Source of the DNA: Selenomonas sp. AE3005
GTDB lineage: Bacteria; Bacillota; Negativicutes; Selenomonadales; Selenomonadaceae
Assembly (NCBI RefSeq): GCF_905233635.1
Contig: NZ_CAJODG010000024.1
Span: 1 to 31,393 of the forward strand
DNA: 31,393 bases
Direction of reading: 5' to 3'
Part shown: positions 7,940 to 15,344 of the stretch, piece after piece
Position numbering within the stretch: the first letter of the stretch is position 1
Layout of the letters: each line of letters starts with the position of its first letter
The notes under the pieces: model-generated
What the model was told of the DNA's origin: nothing
The model's input: only the letters and a program-made list of their open reading frames with translations
Databases searched by the model: none
Program-made: the position numbers and the translations under genes

Positions 7940-8622
7940 TTCAGCCGTCCCTCCAATGACCTTACCAGACGTTTTACCCGGGCAAAACGTTTATCACCCT
8001 TAGCCCGGTCACTTTTCTCCATGCCGTTAATAATTCGGCGCTGCTGAAAAAGCAGGGCCTCAATATGATTACGCAGCAGCGGCGGTTTTTTCTGCCACAG
8101 CTTTGGTCCCACCAGCAAATCCAACGGCCCCGGCTTTTTCCGGCTGCCTTTCTCCGCCTTGATGACCTCGTAGATACGCCCATCAGCAATGACGAGATTC
8201 TCATCACTGATATGCCAGGCATTATCATAGAGCCATTCGCGCAGTTCTGCGGCACCGTTCATGGGCTGCAGCACCAGCGTCCCCAAGGCCGCAGTCACCT
8301 CCGGCTGCGCCTCGAGTATCGAGGCTATCAGTACACCGCCCATACCGGCTATGCACACCGTATCCACTTCACCGGGCTGTAAAACCGCCAGGCCGTCGCC
8401 TAACCGCACGGCAATCTGGTCTTCCTTCAGAGCCTGCTCTTTCACCGTGCGTATCGCAGCCTCATAGGGGCCGCGATTCTTGTCACCAGCCACTACAAAG
8501 GCCGCTTTGCCCTGCTGAATAAGTGCTGCCGCCAGATAGCCGTGGTCCGTGCCAATATCAGCAGCCCGGCAGCCCTCCGGCACGAAATCAGCCAGGGCTT
8601 GCAATCTTTCATCTAAATGCAT
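7933..8622 (-). CDS. trmK: tRNA (adenine(22)-N(1))-methyltransferase TrmK
   Basis: TrmK uses S-adenosylmethionine to methylate N1 of A22 in the D-loop region of a subset of tRNAs. The N-terminal Rossmann fold shows CRAADIGTDHGYLAAALIQ as the SAM-binding loop and DTVCIAGMGGVLIASIL as the conserved catalytic-region motif. A C-terminal helical part follows (basic, QRRIINGMEKSDRAKG), as expected for tRNA contact. Start ATG 8622 (229 residues) is chosen over ATG 8643 because GGAGG lies 7 bases before it and falls inside the longer version. The gene begins 28 bases after the tRNA-Asn terminator with no obvious promoter between, so it probably depends on read-through from rpoD or the tRNA promoter. 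Confidence 0.95.
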   Translation of the reverse strand: MHLDERLQALADFVPEGCRAADIGTDHGYLAAALIQQGKAAFVVAGDKNRGPYEAAIRTVKEQALKEDQIAVRLGDGLAVLQPGEVDTVCIAGMGGVLIASILEAQPEVTAALGTLVLQPMNGAAELREWLYDNAWHISDENLVIADGRIYEVIKAEKGSRKKPGPLDLLVGPKLWQKKPPLLRNHIEALLFQQRRIINGMEKSDRAKGDKRFARVKRLVRSLEGRLKW

Positions 8623-8645
8623 AAGGATGCCTCCTTTAATCATAA

Positions 8646-8677
8646 GAAAAAGGGTGTAACCATTACGTTACACCCTT
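8646..8677 (-). terminator. Rho-independent terminator after tRNA-Asn
   Basis: On the minus strand an 11-bp perfect stem (AAGGGTGTAAC with GTTACACCCTT) and 6-base loop lie 10 bases past the tRNA CCA end and are followed by TTTCTTATG. It separates the tRNA from trmK. Confidence 0.88.
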
Positions 8678-8686
8678 GAGTATACA

Positions 8687-8762
8687 TGGCTCCCCGAGCG
8701 GGACTCGAACCTGCGACATATGGATTAACAGTCCACCGTTCTACCAACTGAACTATCGGGGA
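8687..8762 (-). tRNA. tRNA-Asn (anticodon GUU)
   Basis: The cloverleaf is complete. The acceptor arm TCCCCGA pairs with TCGGGGA, then discriminator G and an encoded CCA follow. The D arm is TAGTTCAGTTGGTAGAAC. The anticodon stem-loop GTGGA-CTGTTAA-TCCAT gives GUU, and the T arm contains GGTTCGAGTCC. Length is 76 bases with CCA. It is a monocistronic unit with its own consensus promoter (8824-8796) and terminator, placed between rpoD and trmK. Confidence 0.98.
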
Positions 8763-8795
8763 ATATACATCGATGCCTACGCACCAACAGGGATA

Positions 8796-8824
8796 ATTAT
8801 ATTAAACAGAATCTTTAATGTCAA
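8796..8824 (-). promoter_or_regulatory. Consensus sigma-A promoter of tRNA-Asn
   Basis: On the minus strand perfect TTGACA (8824-8819) and perfect TATAAT (8801-8796) are separated by exactly 17 bases, starting 10 bases after the rpoD stop codon. Predicted start is near 8789, about 27 bases before the mature tRNA 5' end. Confidence 0.93.
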
Positions 8825-8834
8825 GGGAATGTTA

Positions 8835-9971
8835 TTAGTCCAGGAAGTCCTTGAGCTTGCGGCTGCGGCTGGGATGACGCAGTTTGCGCAGAGCCTTGGC
8901 CTCAATCTGGCGGATACGCTCACGGGTAACGCCAAAGTTCTGGCCGACCTCTTCCAAAGTACGGGCGCGGCCATCGTCCAGGCCAAAACGCAGGCGCAAA
9001 ACTTTTTCCTCACGCGGCGTCAAGGTATCCAGAACTTCCTCAAGCTGTTCCTTCAGGAGCATGAAAGATGCCGCGTCAGCCGGTGCCGGTGCATCCTGGT
9101 CCTCGATGAAGTCACCGAGATGTGAATCTTCTTCTTCACCGATAGGCGTTTCCAGAGATACAGGCTCCTGGGCAATCTTCATGATTTCCCGGACGCGCTC
9201 TACGCTGATATCCATCTCCTTGGCTATTTCTTCCGGCGACGGTTCACGTCCCAGCTGCTGCAGGAGCTGACGGGACACGCGAATCAGCTTATTGATGGTT
9301 TCTACCATATGCACAGGGATACGGATAGTACGCGCCTGGTCTGCAATGGCACGGGTAATGGCCTGACGAATCCACCACGTAGCATAGGTACTGAACTTAT
9401 AGCCCTTGGTGTAGTCAAACTTTTCCACAGCCTTGATAAGGCCCAGATTGCCTTCCTGAATCAAATCCAGGAACAACATACCACGTCCGACATAGCGCTT
9501 GGCAATGCTGACTACCAGTCGCAGGTTGGCCTCTGCCAGACGTTTCTGGGCGATTTCATCGCCGTCCTGCATGCGCTTGGCCAATGCCACTTCTTCATCA
9601 GCTGTGAGCAGGGGCACACGGCCAATTTCTTTAAGGTACATGCGTACCGGGTCATCAATGCTGATACCTTCGGGCACAGAGAGGTCAATCTCCACGTCCT
9701 CGGTCTCCTTATCATCTATTTCATCGTCAACAGTATCCACATTGCTGGAATCATCAACAATTTCGATACCCTGCTGACTGAAAGTGTCATACATACGGTC
9801 GATTTCGTCCGGTGAAAGGTCTTCCTGCTGCAAGGCTTCCACAAGTTCGCCATACGTTAATGTACCGCCATTCTTCGCACCTTTGGCCAATAAACTTTCC
9901 ACAATCTCCGAACTGTGGTTCTTACTGCCAGCCTCAGCCTGAACGCTTATCTTCTTCTTAGCCTCAGCCAT
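8835..9971 (-). CDS. rpoD: RNA polymerase primary sigma factor (SigA/RpoD)
   Basis: This is the housekeeping sigma factor that directs RNA polymerase to TTGACA/TATAAT promoters, many of which are visible in this window. At 378 residues it is the size of Firmicutes SigA. An acidic N-terminal part (region 1.1-like) is followed by region 1.2 (DPVRMYLKEIGRVPLLTADEEVALAKR), region 2 with LFLDLIQEGNLGLIKAVEKFDY and KFSTYATWWIRQAITRAIADQ, region 3, and region 4 ending VTRERIRQIEAKALRKLRHPSRSRKLKDFLD. ATG 9971 has AAGGGGA about 8 bases upstream. It lies 41 bases after dnaG in the classical dnaG-rpoD macromolecular synthesis operon; rpsU is absent here. Confidence 0.98.
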   Translation of the reverse strand: MAEAKKKISVQAEAGSKNHSSEIVESLLAKGAKNGGTLTYGELVEALQQEDLSPDEIDRMYDTFSQQGIEIVDDSSNVDTVDDEIDDKETEDVEIDLSVPEGISIDDPVRMYLKEIGRVPLLTADEEVALAKRMQDGDEIAQKRLAEANLRLVVSIAKRYVGRGMLFLDLIQEGNLGLIKAVEKFDYTKGYKFSTYATWWIRQAITRAIADQARTIRIPVHMVETINKLIRVSRQLLQQLGREPSPEEIAKEMDISVERVREIMKIAQEPVSLETPIGEEEDSHLGDFIEDQDAPAPADAASFMLLKEQLEEVLDTLTPREEKVLRLRFGLDDGRARTLEEVGQNFGVTRERIRQIEAKALRKLRHPSRSRKLKDFLD

Positions 9972-10012
9972 TCAGAATTCCCCTTTCCACGACTTCATAA
10001 ATCCATACAAAT

Positions 10013-11815
10013 TCACTCAAATTGCAACTCTTCCATTTCGCTTTTTATTTTTTTTGCTTCGTTTAACTCCGCAATATAGGCAGTATTGCCAGCCTGCAGA
10101 TATTCTTCCGCCAGCCGGGCATGCCGTGTGTAACAGGCATTTAAATATGCATGGCGTAATACCCGTACGGCATCGTTATACGCATCAGCCTCGTTTCTGT
10201 TGCCTAAATCCTCCACCAGTGCCCGGGACAGTTCTGCCATCGCTGCCTCACTTAATTTTTCCGCAGCCTGTACTTCATTAGGATTCTGCCTGCTTACCGC
10301 TAATTCCTGCAAGTAAAGCAAAACTTCTCGCTGATTGTCATCTACAATACTTTCCAACGGTACCATTGTCTGTAAATGGACCAGAATTCCCATATCCTGC
10401 CAGGCCACACGCAAAACAATACGGCCGGCCCGTTTCAGAGCTGAATCCACCTGCCTGGTTGCCTGCCGGATATGTGTGCTGGCCACAGCTCCCTCCTCCG
10501 GCATTTGCGGATTGCGGCCATACCGCCGCAGTTCCTCCTGAATAATGCCTTCTTCCAAAAGCAACGCACTGGACAATTTTTTTCGATACTCAATAACTAC
10601 AGCTGATTCGCGAATGCCGGCCAAAACCGGCAGCATAGCATGAAGTGCCTTTACCTTGCCTTCCAGCGTATCGTGATTGATATGCTTTAGCACATACTGC
10701 AGCCGGTATTCCACCAGTGGCAGGGCTTTTTGCACCAGTTCCTGAAAGGCCTGTGCCCCATGCTTACGAATAAATTCATCCGGGTCCTTGCCATCCGGCA
10801 CCACAATCACGCGCACCGTTGCCCCGGAGTCCCGGACAATGGACAACGCCCGGATAGTAGCCTTCTGCCCGGCCTCATCACTGTCGTAACAGAAATAAAT
10901 TGCCGATGCATAACGCATAATCAGCTTGCAGTGCTCTGCTGTAAAAGCAGTCCCCAGCGATGCCACCACATTACGGATTCCTGCACTGAATACAGAAATC
11001 GCGTCCATGTAGCCTTCCACGACTATGGCATAGCCGGCCTTGCTTATAGCCCGATGCGAGCGGTCCAAGCCAAAAAGAAGTCTGCGCTTATTAAATAAGA
11101 TAGTTTCCGGAGTATTGAGGTACTTAGGCGTGCTGTCATCCAGCACGCGGCCGCCAAAACCAACGACACGTCCCCGTTCATCAGCTATCGGTATGATAAC
11201 CCGGTGCCGAAAACGGTCATAAATCCCCCGGTTGTTCTTGCGCTCCGCAGCCAGCCCGGCCTCCAACAGGAACTCTTCTTTAACCCCGCGTTTTACAAAG
11301 GCTGTGGACAGTTTATCCCACGCCTCGGGGGCATAGCCTAACTTAAACTCTTCTATCGTCTCCGGCGAAATACTTCTCTTGGCAAAATATGCCTTACCGG
11401 GCTCACCGAGTTTTGTCAGCGTCAAACAGTTGTGAAAAAAATCCCGTGCCATTTCATTGACCTTGCGCAGGTCAGCTTTTTGCTGGTCACGGGCCAGTTC
11501 CTGTGGGGTACGCTGCCGCTGTGGCAGAGGAATACCCAGCTTTTCTGCCTGAAGCTTAATAGCCTCGAAATACGTGACATTTTCAATCAATGATATAAAC
11601 TTGAAAACATTTCCACCTGCATGGCAGCCAAAGCAATAAAAAAAACCTTTATCCGGTACCACGGAAAAAGACGGCGTCTTTTCACCATGAAAAGGGCAGC
11701 AGCCCCAATAGCGGTTGCCCTTTTTTTTCAGGGAAACATAGGTCTGCACAACCTGCAGGATATCTGACTGAGCACGAACCTGCTCAACAAATTCATCCAA
11801 TTGTTCATTGCGCAT
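10013..11815 (-). CDS. dnaG: DNA primase
   Basis: DnaG makes RNA primers for replication with DnaB helicase. The protein has 600 residues. The N-terminal CHC2 zinc ribbon uses C40, H43, C61 and C64 (CPFH...CFGC). The catalytic core has the Toprim domain with VVEGYMDAISV and the metal-binding YDSDEAGQKA. The C-terminal part (about 430-600) is the helicase-interaction domain and is poorly conserved, as usual. The gene is first in the dnaG-rpoD operon, with a promoter in the 168-base gap before it. ATG 11815 has AAGGGG upstream. Confidence 0.97.
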   Translation of the reverse strand: MRNEQLDEFVEQVRAQSDILQVVQTYVSLKKKGNRYWGCCPFHGEKTPSFSVVPDKGFFYCFGCHAGGNVFKFISLIENVTYFEAIKLQAEKLGIPLPQRQRTPQELARDQQKADLRKVNEMARDFFHNCLTLTKLGEPGKAYFAKRSISPETIEEFKLGYAPEAWDKLSTAFVKRGVKEEFLLEAGLAAERKNNRGIYDRFRHRVIIPIADERGRVVGFGGRVLDDSTPKYLNTPETILFNKRRLLFGLDRSHRAISKAGYAIVVEGYMDAISVFSAGIRNVVASLGTAFTAEHCKLIMRYASAIYFCYDSDEAGQKATIRALSIVRDSGATVRVIVVPDGKDPDEFIRKHGAQAFQELVQKALPLVEYRLQYVLKHINHDTLEGKVKALHAMLPVLAGIRESAVVIEYRKKLSSALLLEEGIIQEELRRYGRNPQMPEEGAVASTHIRQATRQVDSALKRAGRIVLRVAWQDMGILVHLQTMVPLESIVDDNQREVLLYLQELAVSRQNPNEVQAAEKLSEAAMAELSRALVEDLGNRNEADAYNDAVRVLRHAYLNACYTRHARLAEEYLQAGNTAYIAELNEAKKIKSEMEELQFE

Positions 11816-11960
11816 GACCTAACCCCTTACCAGATAACCAATATCCCGTTACTAACTATAACAAGCATGCTGTATACTATTCGTGCTTTATACTCAAAAT
11901 CCTGCTTTTTATAAATAATTTTTCTTGAAAATATAACATTTTTGTATACAGTTCTTTTAC

Positions 11961-11987
11961 AGTATATTATTCTACTCTATTTGTCAA
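11961..11987 (-). promoter_or_regulatory. Promoter of the dnaG-rpoD operon, overlapping the dgt stop
   Basis: On the minus strand a perfect TTGACA (11987-11982) includes the TGA stop of dgt. TATACT (11966-11961) follows after 15 bases; TACTGT gives a 17-base spacing but a poorer match. The rest of the gap to dnaG is AT-rich and could hold a second start site. Confidence 0.55.
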
Positions 11988-13006
11988 TATCCCTTTTTAT
12001 TTTTTGCCGGACTGGCCGTATGGCCTACCGGCGGTATGAATATATCATTAAAGAGTTCCACGGCGTAGCTGTCCGTAAGACCGGCCACATAATCCGTAAC
12101 CACCTTCTGCCGCCCCCAGCATTCTTCCCGGCCGATATATTCCGGCGGCAGCTCCAGGAAATTATCCATAAAATAATGATAGAGTTCCCGTAAAACAAAG
12201 GCTGCCTGACGGCGTTCCCGGGACAACATATCCGAGTGATAGATGTTTTTAAACATAAACTCGCGAAAAACATCCATAAGTCCTTTGATTCTGGCTGACT
12301 GCAGGATATCGCCCTGCCCTTCAGAGCTGACAATCATATCCTCAACCATGGTCGTAATCATCTGGGAGGTACTGTCCCCCAGACCTTTATAAATCTCTGC
12401 CGGCAGGTCCCCCGGTGTCAACAGGCCGGCCCGCAGGCTGTCATCGTAATCGTGGCACAGATAGGCAATTCTGTCAGCTACGCGCACAATCCGGCCTTCC
12501 AAGGTCCGGGGCAGCGTTGGCCCTGTATGGTTGACAATGCCGTCCTTGACTTCAAAAGTCAGATTAAGCCCCTTGCCACCCAGTTCCAAAAATTCTACGA
12601 CACGCAGGCTCTGCTCATTGTGGGTAAAATGACCTGTCAAATCGTCCATGACCGATTCCCCGGCATGACCGAAGGGCGTATGTCCTACATCGTGCCCCAG
12701 GGAAATGGCCTCGGCCAAATCTTCGTTTAACCGCAGCCCCCGGGCAATAGTCCGGGATATCTGTGACACCTCCAGACTATGTGTCATCCGGGTACGGTAA
12801 TGGTCCCCGGCCACGATATACACCTGAGTTTTATGTTTCAGGCGGCGGAAAGACTTAGAATGCAGAATTCTGTCCCGGTCCCGCTGAAATTTCGTACGAA
12901 AGGCACATTCCTCGATAGGCTGTTTTCTTCTGGCCTCCCGGCTCTTGGCCGCCAACGGCGATAATATCTGATATTCCTGTTCCTCAGTGCGCTCCCTGAC
13001 AGTCAC
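11984..13006 (-). CDS. dgt: Deoxyguanosinetriphosphate triphosphohydrolase (dGTPase-like HD protein)
   Basis: HD-domain enzyme that cleaves dNTPs, classically dGTP, to the nucleoside and triphosphate, affecting dNTP pools. The metal-binding HD signature is intact: THSLEVSQISRTIARGL with the first His, then EAISLGHDVGHTPFGHAGE carrying the HD pair. FRRLKHKTQVYI near the N terminus is typical of the family. The start is placed at GTG 13006 (340 residues) because GGAGG lies 8 bases upstream; the longer TTG start at 13027 would place that site inside the gene. It precedes dnaG, and its stop codon lies in the -35 box of the dnaG promoter. Substrate specificity within this family varies, so dGTP is inferred. 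Confidence 0.93.
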   Translation of the reverse strand: MTVRERTEEQEYQILSPLAAKSREARRKQPIEECAFRTKFQRDRDRILHSKSFRRLKHKTQVYIVAGDHYRTRMTHSLEVSQISRTIARGLRLNEDLAEAISLGHDVGHTPFGHAGESVMDDLTGHFTHNEQSLRVVEFLELGGKGLNLTFEVKDGIVNHTGPTLPRTLEGRIVRVADRIAYLCHDYDDSLRAGLLTPGDLPAEIYKGLGDSTSQMITTMVEDMIVSSEGQGDILQSARIKGLMDVFREFMFKNIYHSDMLSRERRQAAFVLRELYHYFMDNFLELPPEYIGREECWGRQKVVTDYVAGLTDSYAVELFNDIFIPPVGHTASPAKNKKGY

Positions 13007-13046
13007 CTTCGCCACCTCCTGTTTCAATATATATAACAGATGTTTA

Positions 13047-13052
13047 ATTATA
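13047..13052 (-). promoter_or_regulatory. -10 box of the dgt promoter
   Basis: A perfect TATAAT on the minus strand lies about 40 bases before the dgt start; the matching -35 region (TTTTAT near 13075-13070) is weak. Confidence 0.45.
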
Positions 13053-13086
13053 CAATACTAGCAGATAAAATAAAAGTCCTGCAATT

Positions 13087-13115
13087 TTGCCAAAAATAAG
13101 TTTTTGCTGTAAAAT
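13087..13115 (+). promoter_or_regulatory. Promoter of the LptA-like gene
   Basis: TTGCCA (13087-13092), a 17-base spacer and TAAAAT (13110-13115) precede the AAGGAGGGG ribosome-binding site of the gene starting at 13151. It is divergent from the dgt promoter. Confidence 0.75.
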
Positions 13116-13150
13116 ATAAGTTAATAAATTCATTTAAAGGAGGGGATTTC

Positions 13151-13684
13151 ATGCCTATTCGCCTGCTGACCCTCATCATGCTTTGTTTTTTACTGGTGAG
13201 CAGTCCTTTTGTCTATGCTGAATCCAGCAGCGGCCACAACATCAACGCTGATATGGCCAAAAGCAAAGCCCGCCCTACCGTTTCTGCCGAAAATGTAAAC
13301 TACCATGAAGATACAGGCCTTTACACGCTGGCAGGCAATGTCCGCATCAAACTGCCAGAGCGTACCTTCCTTACGCAAACTGCCAAAATCAACCCTGTAT
13401 CCCTGCTGCTTTGGACGGACGGCGGCTCGGAAATTATCGAAGGCGAACTGCATTTTACCTGCGACGCCTTGTATGCCGAACTATCCGGAAATACCGTCTG
13501 GTGCTTTGGCACCCGTTGCGGCGTTGAACGTCCGGGACTTGTCATTCACGGTGACAATATGCAGTACAACTGGAATTCCCATATCGTCACCTTTGACGGC
13601 CATGTCTTATGTGTACAAAAGGGAAAGAGCACAACCGCCAGCCATTTGGAATTTGATCTGGATAAAAACGATATCGTGCGGTAA
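13151..13684 (+). CDS. Exported LptA/OstA-like protein
   Basis: A 177-residue protein with a clear signal peptide: basic start, hydrophobic LLTLIMLCFLLVSSPF, and a VYA cleavage site before ESSSG near residue 23. The mature part is a repetitive beta-rich sequence with OstA/LptA-like elements: ENVNYHEDTGLYTLAGNVRIKL, then IHGDNMQYNWNSHIVTFDGHVLCV. LptA-family periplasmic proteins form the bridge that carries LPS to the outer membrane, which fits a diderm Firmicute. Here it is a single gene with no lptC, lptB or kdo genes beside it, so it could be an accessory paralogue rather than the main LptA. The start has AAGGAGG about 8 bases upstream. A strong bidirectional terminator follows. Confidence 0.75.
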   Translation: MPIRLLTLIMLCFLLVSSPFVYAESSSGHNINADMAKSKARPTVSAENVNYHEDTGLYTLAGNVRIKLPERTFLTQTAKINPVSLLLWTDGGSEIIEGELHFTCDALYAELSGNTVWCFGTRCGVERPGLVIHGDNMQYNWNSHIVTFDGHVLCVQKGKSTTASHLEFDLDKNDIVR

Positions 13685-13703
13685 AGACACGCCTTATCCA
13701 GCC

Positions 13704-13749
13704 AAAAAGCCCGATGAAACTGTTTTTAAAACAGTCCATCGGGCTTTTT
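13704..13749. terminator. Bidirectional terminator between the LptA-like gene and agcS
   Basis: AAAAAGCCCGAT at 13704 pairs with ATCGGGCTTTTT ending at 13749, with an inner ACTGTTTT/AAAACAGT stem. T runs on both strands serve the two convergent genes. Confidence 0.92.
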
Positions 13750-13763
13750 CATTGTTTATTAAG

Positions 13764-15173
13764 TCAGGACATATCTACGACTTGGCCCTTTTTTTCCTTA
13801 ACAACTACTTTACGCTGAAAATCAAAGCACTCATCGGCAATATCCTTATGCAGGATAAGCAGGCAGATAAGGTTAGGAATCGCCATCAGGCCATTCATGG
13901 TATCAGAAAAGTTCCAGACAACTTCCAGGGCGGTGGTCGCACCGACAAAGGTCACCAGACTGAAAAGCACCCGATACCCCATAATCACCGGCCGTTTCTT
14001 AATCAAATACTCCAACGCTTTTTCGCCGTAATATTCCCAACCCAAAATGGTGGAAAAAGCAAAAAGGCTCAGGGAGATAGAAATAATCAGCTTGCCGTAT
14101 TCACCAAAGACTGTACTGAATGCCGCAATGGTGAGCTCAGCACCGGAGAGCAGTTCCCCAGTTGCCGGATTGGTCATGCCCAACATGCCGGAGGAGGCAA
14201 TAACCAGACCTGTCAGCATGCAGACAATCATCGTATCAAAGAACGTGCCAGTCATATTGACATAGCCCTGCCGGGACGCATGGTCCGTCTGGGCAGCAGC
14301 CGCAGCAATAGGTGCAGAACCCAGGCCGGCCTCATTGGAAAACACGCCGCGGGCCACACCCCAGCGCATGGATGTCAGCATTGACGCAACGATGGAGCCG
14401 CCCACACCGCCGGCCACGGAATCAAAGGAAAAGGCCATGCGGAACATCTCGGCCACACCTGCCGGCACAGCAGAGAAATTGACAATAATCACAATCGTCG
14501 CCGTTACAAAGTAGAATGCCGCCATCCCCGGCACCACGACACTGGACACCTTGCCAATGCTGTGAATGCCGCGAATCAGCACTGCCAGCGCCAGCACCGT
14601 AATCACTGCGCCGGTGGCATAAGCAGGTATCGCATAACTATGTGACAGGGCCATCGCAATGGAATTGGCCTGCGTCATATTACCGATACCAAAAGAGGCC
14701 AGTACGACAAACAACGCAAACAAAAACGCCAGTGTCCGGCCAATAAATTTATTTCTGATACCATAGCGCATGGCATACATGGGGCCGCCGGACATTTCCC
14801 CGACGCCGTTGGTTACCCGGTACTTGACCGCCAATACCGACTCTGCATATTTGGTAGACAGGCCAAAGGCCGCGCTTATCCACATCCAGACCAAAGCACC
14901 AGGTCCACCCAGTACCATGGCCGTGGCCACACCTACGATATTACCGGTTCCCACCGTTGCCGACAACGCCGTCATCAGCGACTGGAACGGGGAGATATCA
15001 CCCTCATGGTCAGCCTTGTGCCGGAATATCATCCGTAATGCATAGCCCAGATTTATCCATGGCAAAAAACGCAGGCGCAGGGTGAGGAAAACACCTGTCC
15101 CCACCAACAAGGCCAGCATTATCGGCCCCCAGACGAAATTATTTATATCCGCCATTAAAGCTGCAAAATCCAT
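13764..15173 (-). CDS. AgcS family sodium:alanine/glycine symporter
   Basis: A 469-residue inner-membrane protein with about ten hydrophobic segments. Family landmarks are SALSATVGTGNIVGVATAMVLGGPGALVWMWISAAFGLSTKYAESVLAVKYR near residues 90-140, the GGPMYAMRYGI loop, RGVFSNEAGLGSAPIAAAAAQTDHASRQG near 275-305, and FAFSTILGWEYYGEKALEYL near 400. AgcS transporters import alanine or glycine with Na+. It has its own promoter and a leader of about 95 bases containing a stable hairpin, described separately. The ribosome-binding site (TAGGGATG) before ATG 15173 is poor. Which amino acid is carried cannot be read from the sequence. Confidence 0.95.
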   Translation of the reverse strand: MDFAALMADINNFVWGPIMLALLVGTGVFLTLRLRFLPWINLGYALRMIFRHKADHEGDISPFQSLMTALSATVGTGNIVGVATAMVLGGPGALVWMWISAAFGLSTKYAESVLAVKYRVTNGVGEMSGGPMYAMRYGIRNKFIGRTLAFLFALFVVLASFGIGNMTQANSIAMALSHSYAIPAYATGAVITVLALAVLIRGIHSIGKVSSVVVPGMAAFYFVTATIVIIVNFSAVPAGVAEMFRMAFSFDSVAGGVGGSIVASMLTSMRWGVARGVFSNEAGLGSAPIAAAAAQTDHASRQGYVNMTGTFFDTMIVCMLTGLVIASSGMLGMTNPATGELLSGAELTIAAFSTVFGEYGKLIISISLSLFAFSTILGWEYYGEKALEYLIKKRPVIMGYRVLFSLVTFVGATTALEVVWNFSDTMNGLMAIPNLICLLILHKDIADECFDFQRKVVVKEKKGQVVDMS

Positions 15174-15203
15174 ATATCCACATCCCTACTAATAAAATAA
15201 GAA

Positions 15204-15248
15204 CTAAAATAAGAACACTCCCCTGCTGAAAATCATACAGGAGAGCGT
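15204..15248 (-). promoter_or_regulatory. Attenuator-like hairpin in the agcS leader
   Basis: On the minus strand ACGCTCTCCTG pairs with CAGGGGAGTGT (11 pairs, two of them G-U) around a 12-base loop, followed by TCTTATTTTAG. It sits between promoter and start codon and has the shape of a leader terminator. It does not match the glycine riboswitch consensus that controls some alanine/glycine carriers. Confidence 0.45.
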
Positions 15249-15272
15249 CTGTCTTTGACGTCTACGTGTAGT

Positions 15273-15301
15273 ATTATAATAGACTCTTGTAATCTTGTAA
15301 A
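15273..15301 (-). promoter_or_regulatory. Promoter of agcS
   Basis: On the minus strand TTTACA (15301-15296), 17 bases, then perfect TATAAT (15278-15273). Confidence 0.75.
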
Positions 15302-15303
15302 TA

Positions 15304-15329
15304 TTTTTCCCATGTATTCATGGGAAAAA
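15304..15329 (-). terminator. Hairpin after purD, possible terminator
   Basis: TTTTTCCCATG and CATGGGAAAAA form an 11-bp stem with a 4-base loop, 16 bases after the purD stop. There is no clean T run after the stem on either strand, so termination is plausible but not certain. Confidence 0.4.
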
Positions 15330-15344
15330 AACCACAAAGCACAT

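Noticed and set aside
13305..14384. 359-codon plus-strand open frame spanning the LptA-like gene end, a terminator and antisense agcS
   Set aside because: Crosses a strong bidirectional terminator and overlaps two supported genes in other frames.
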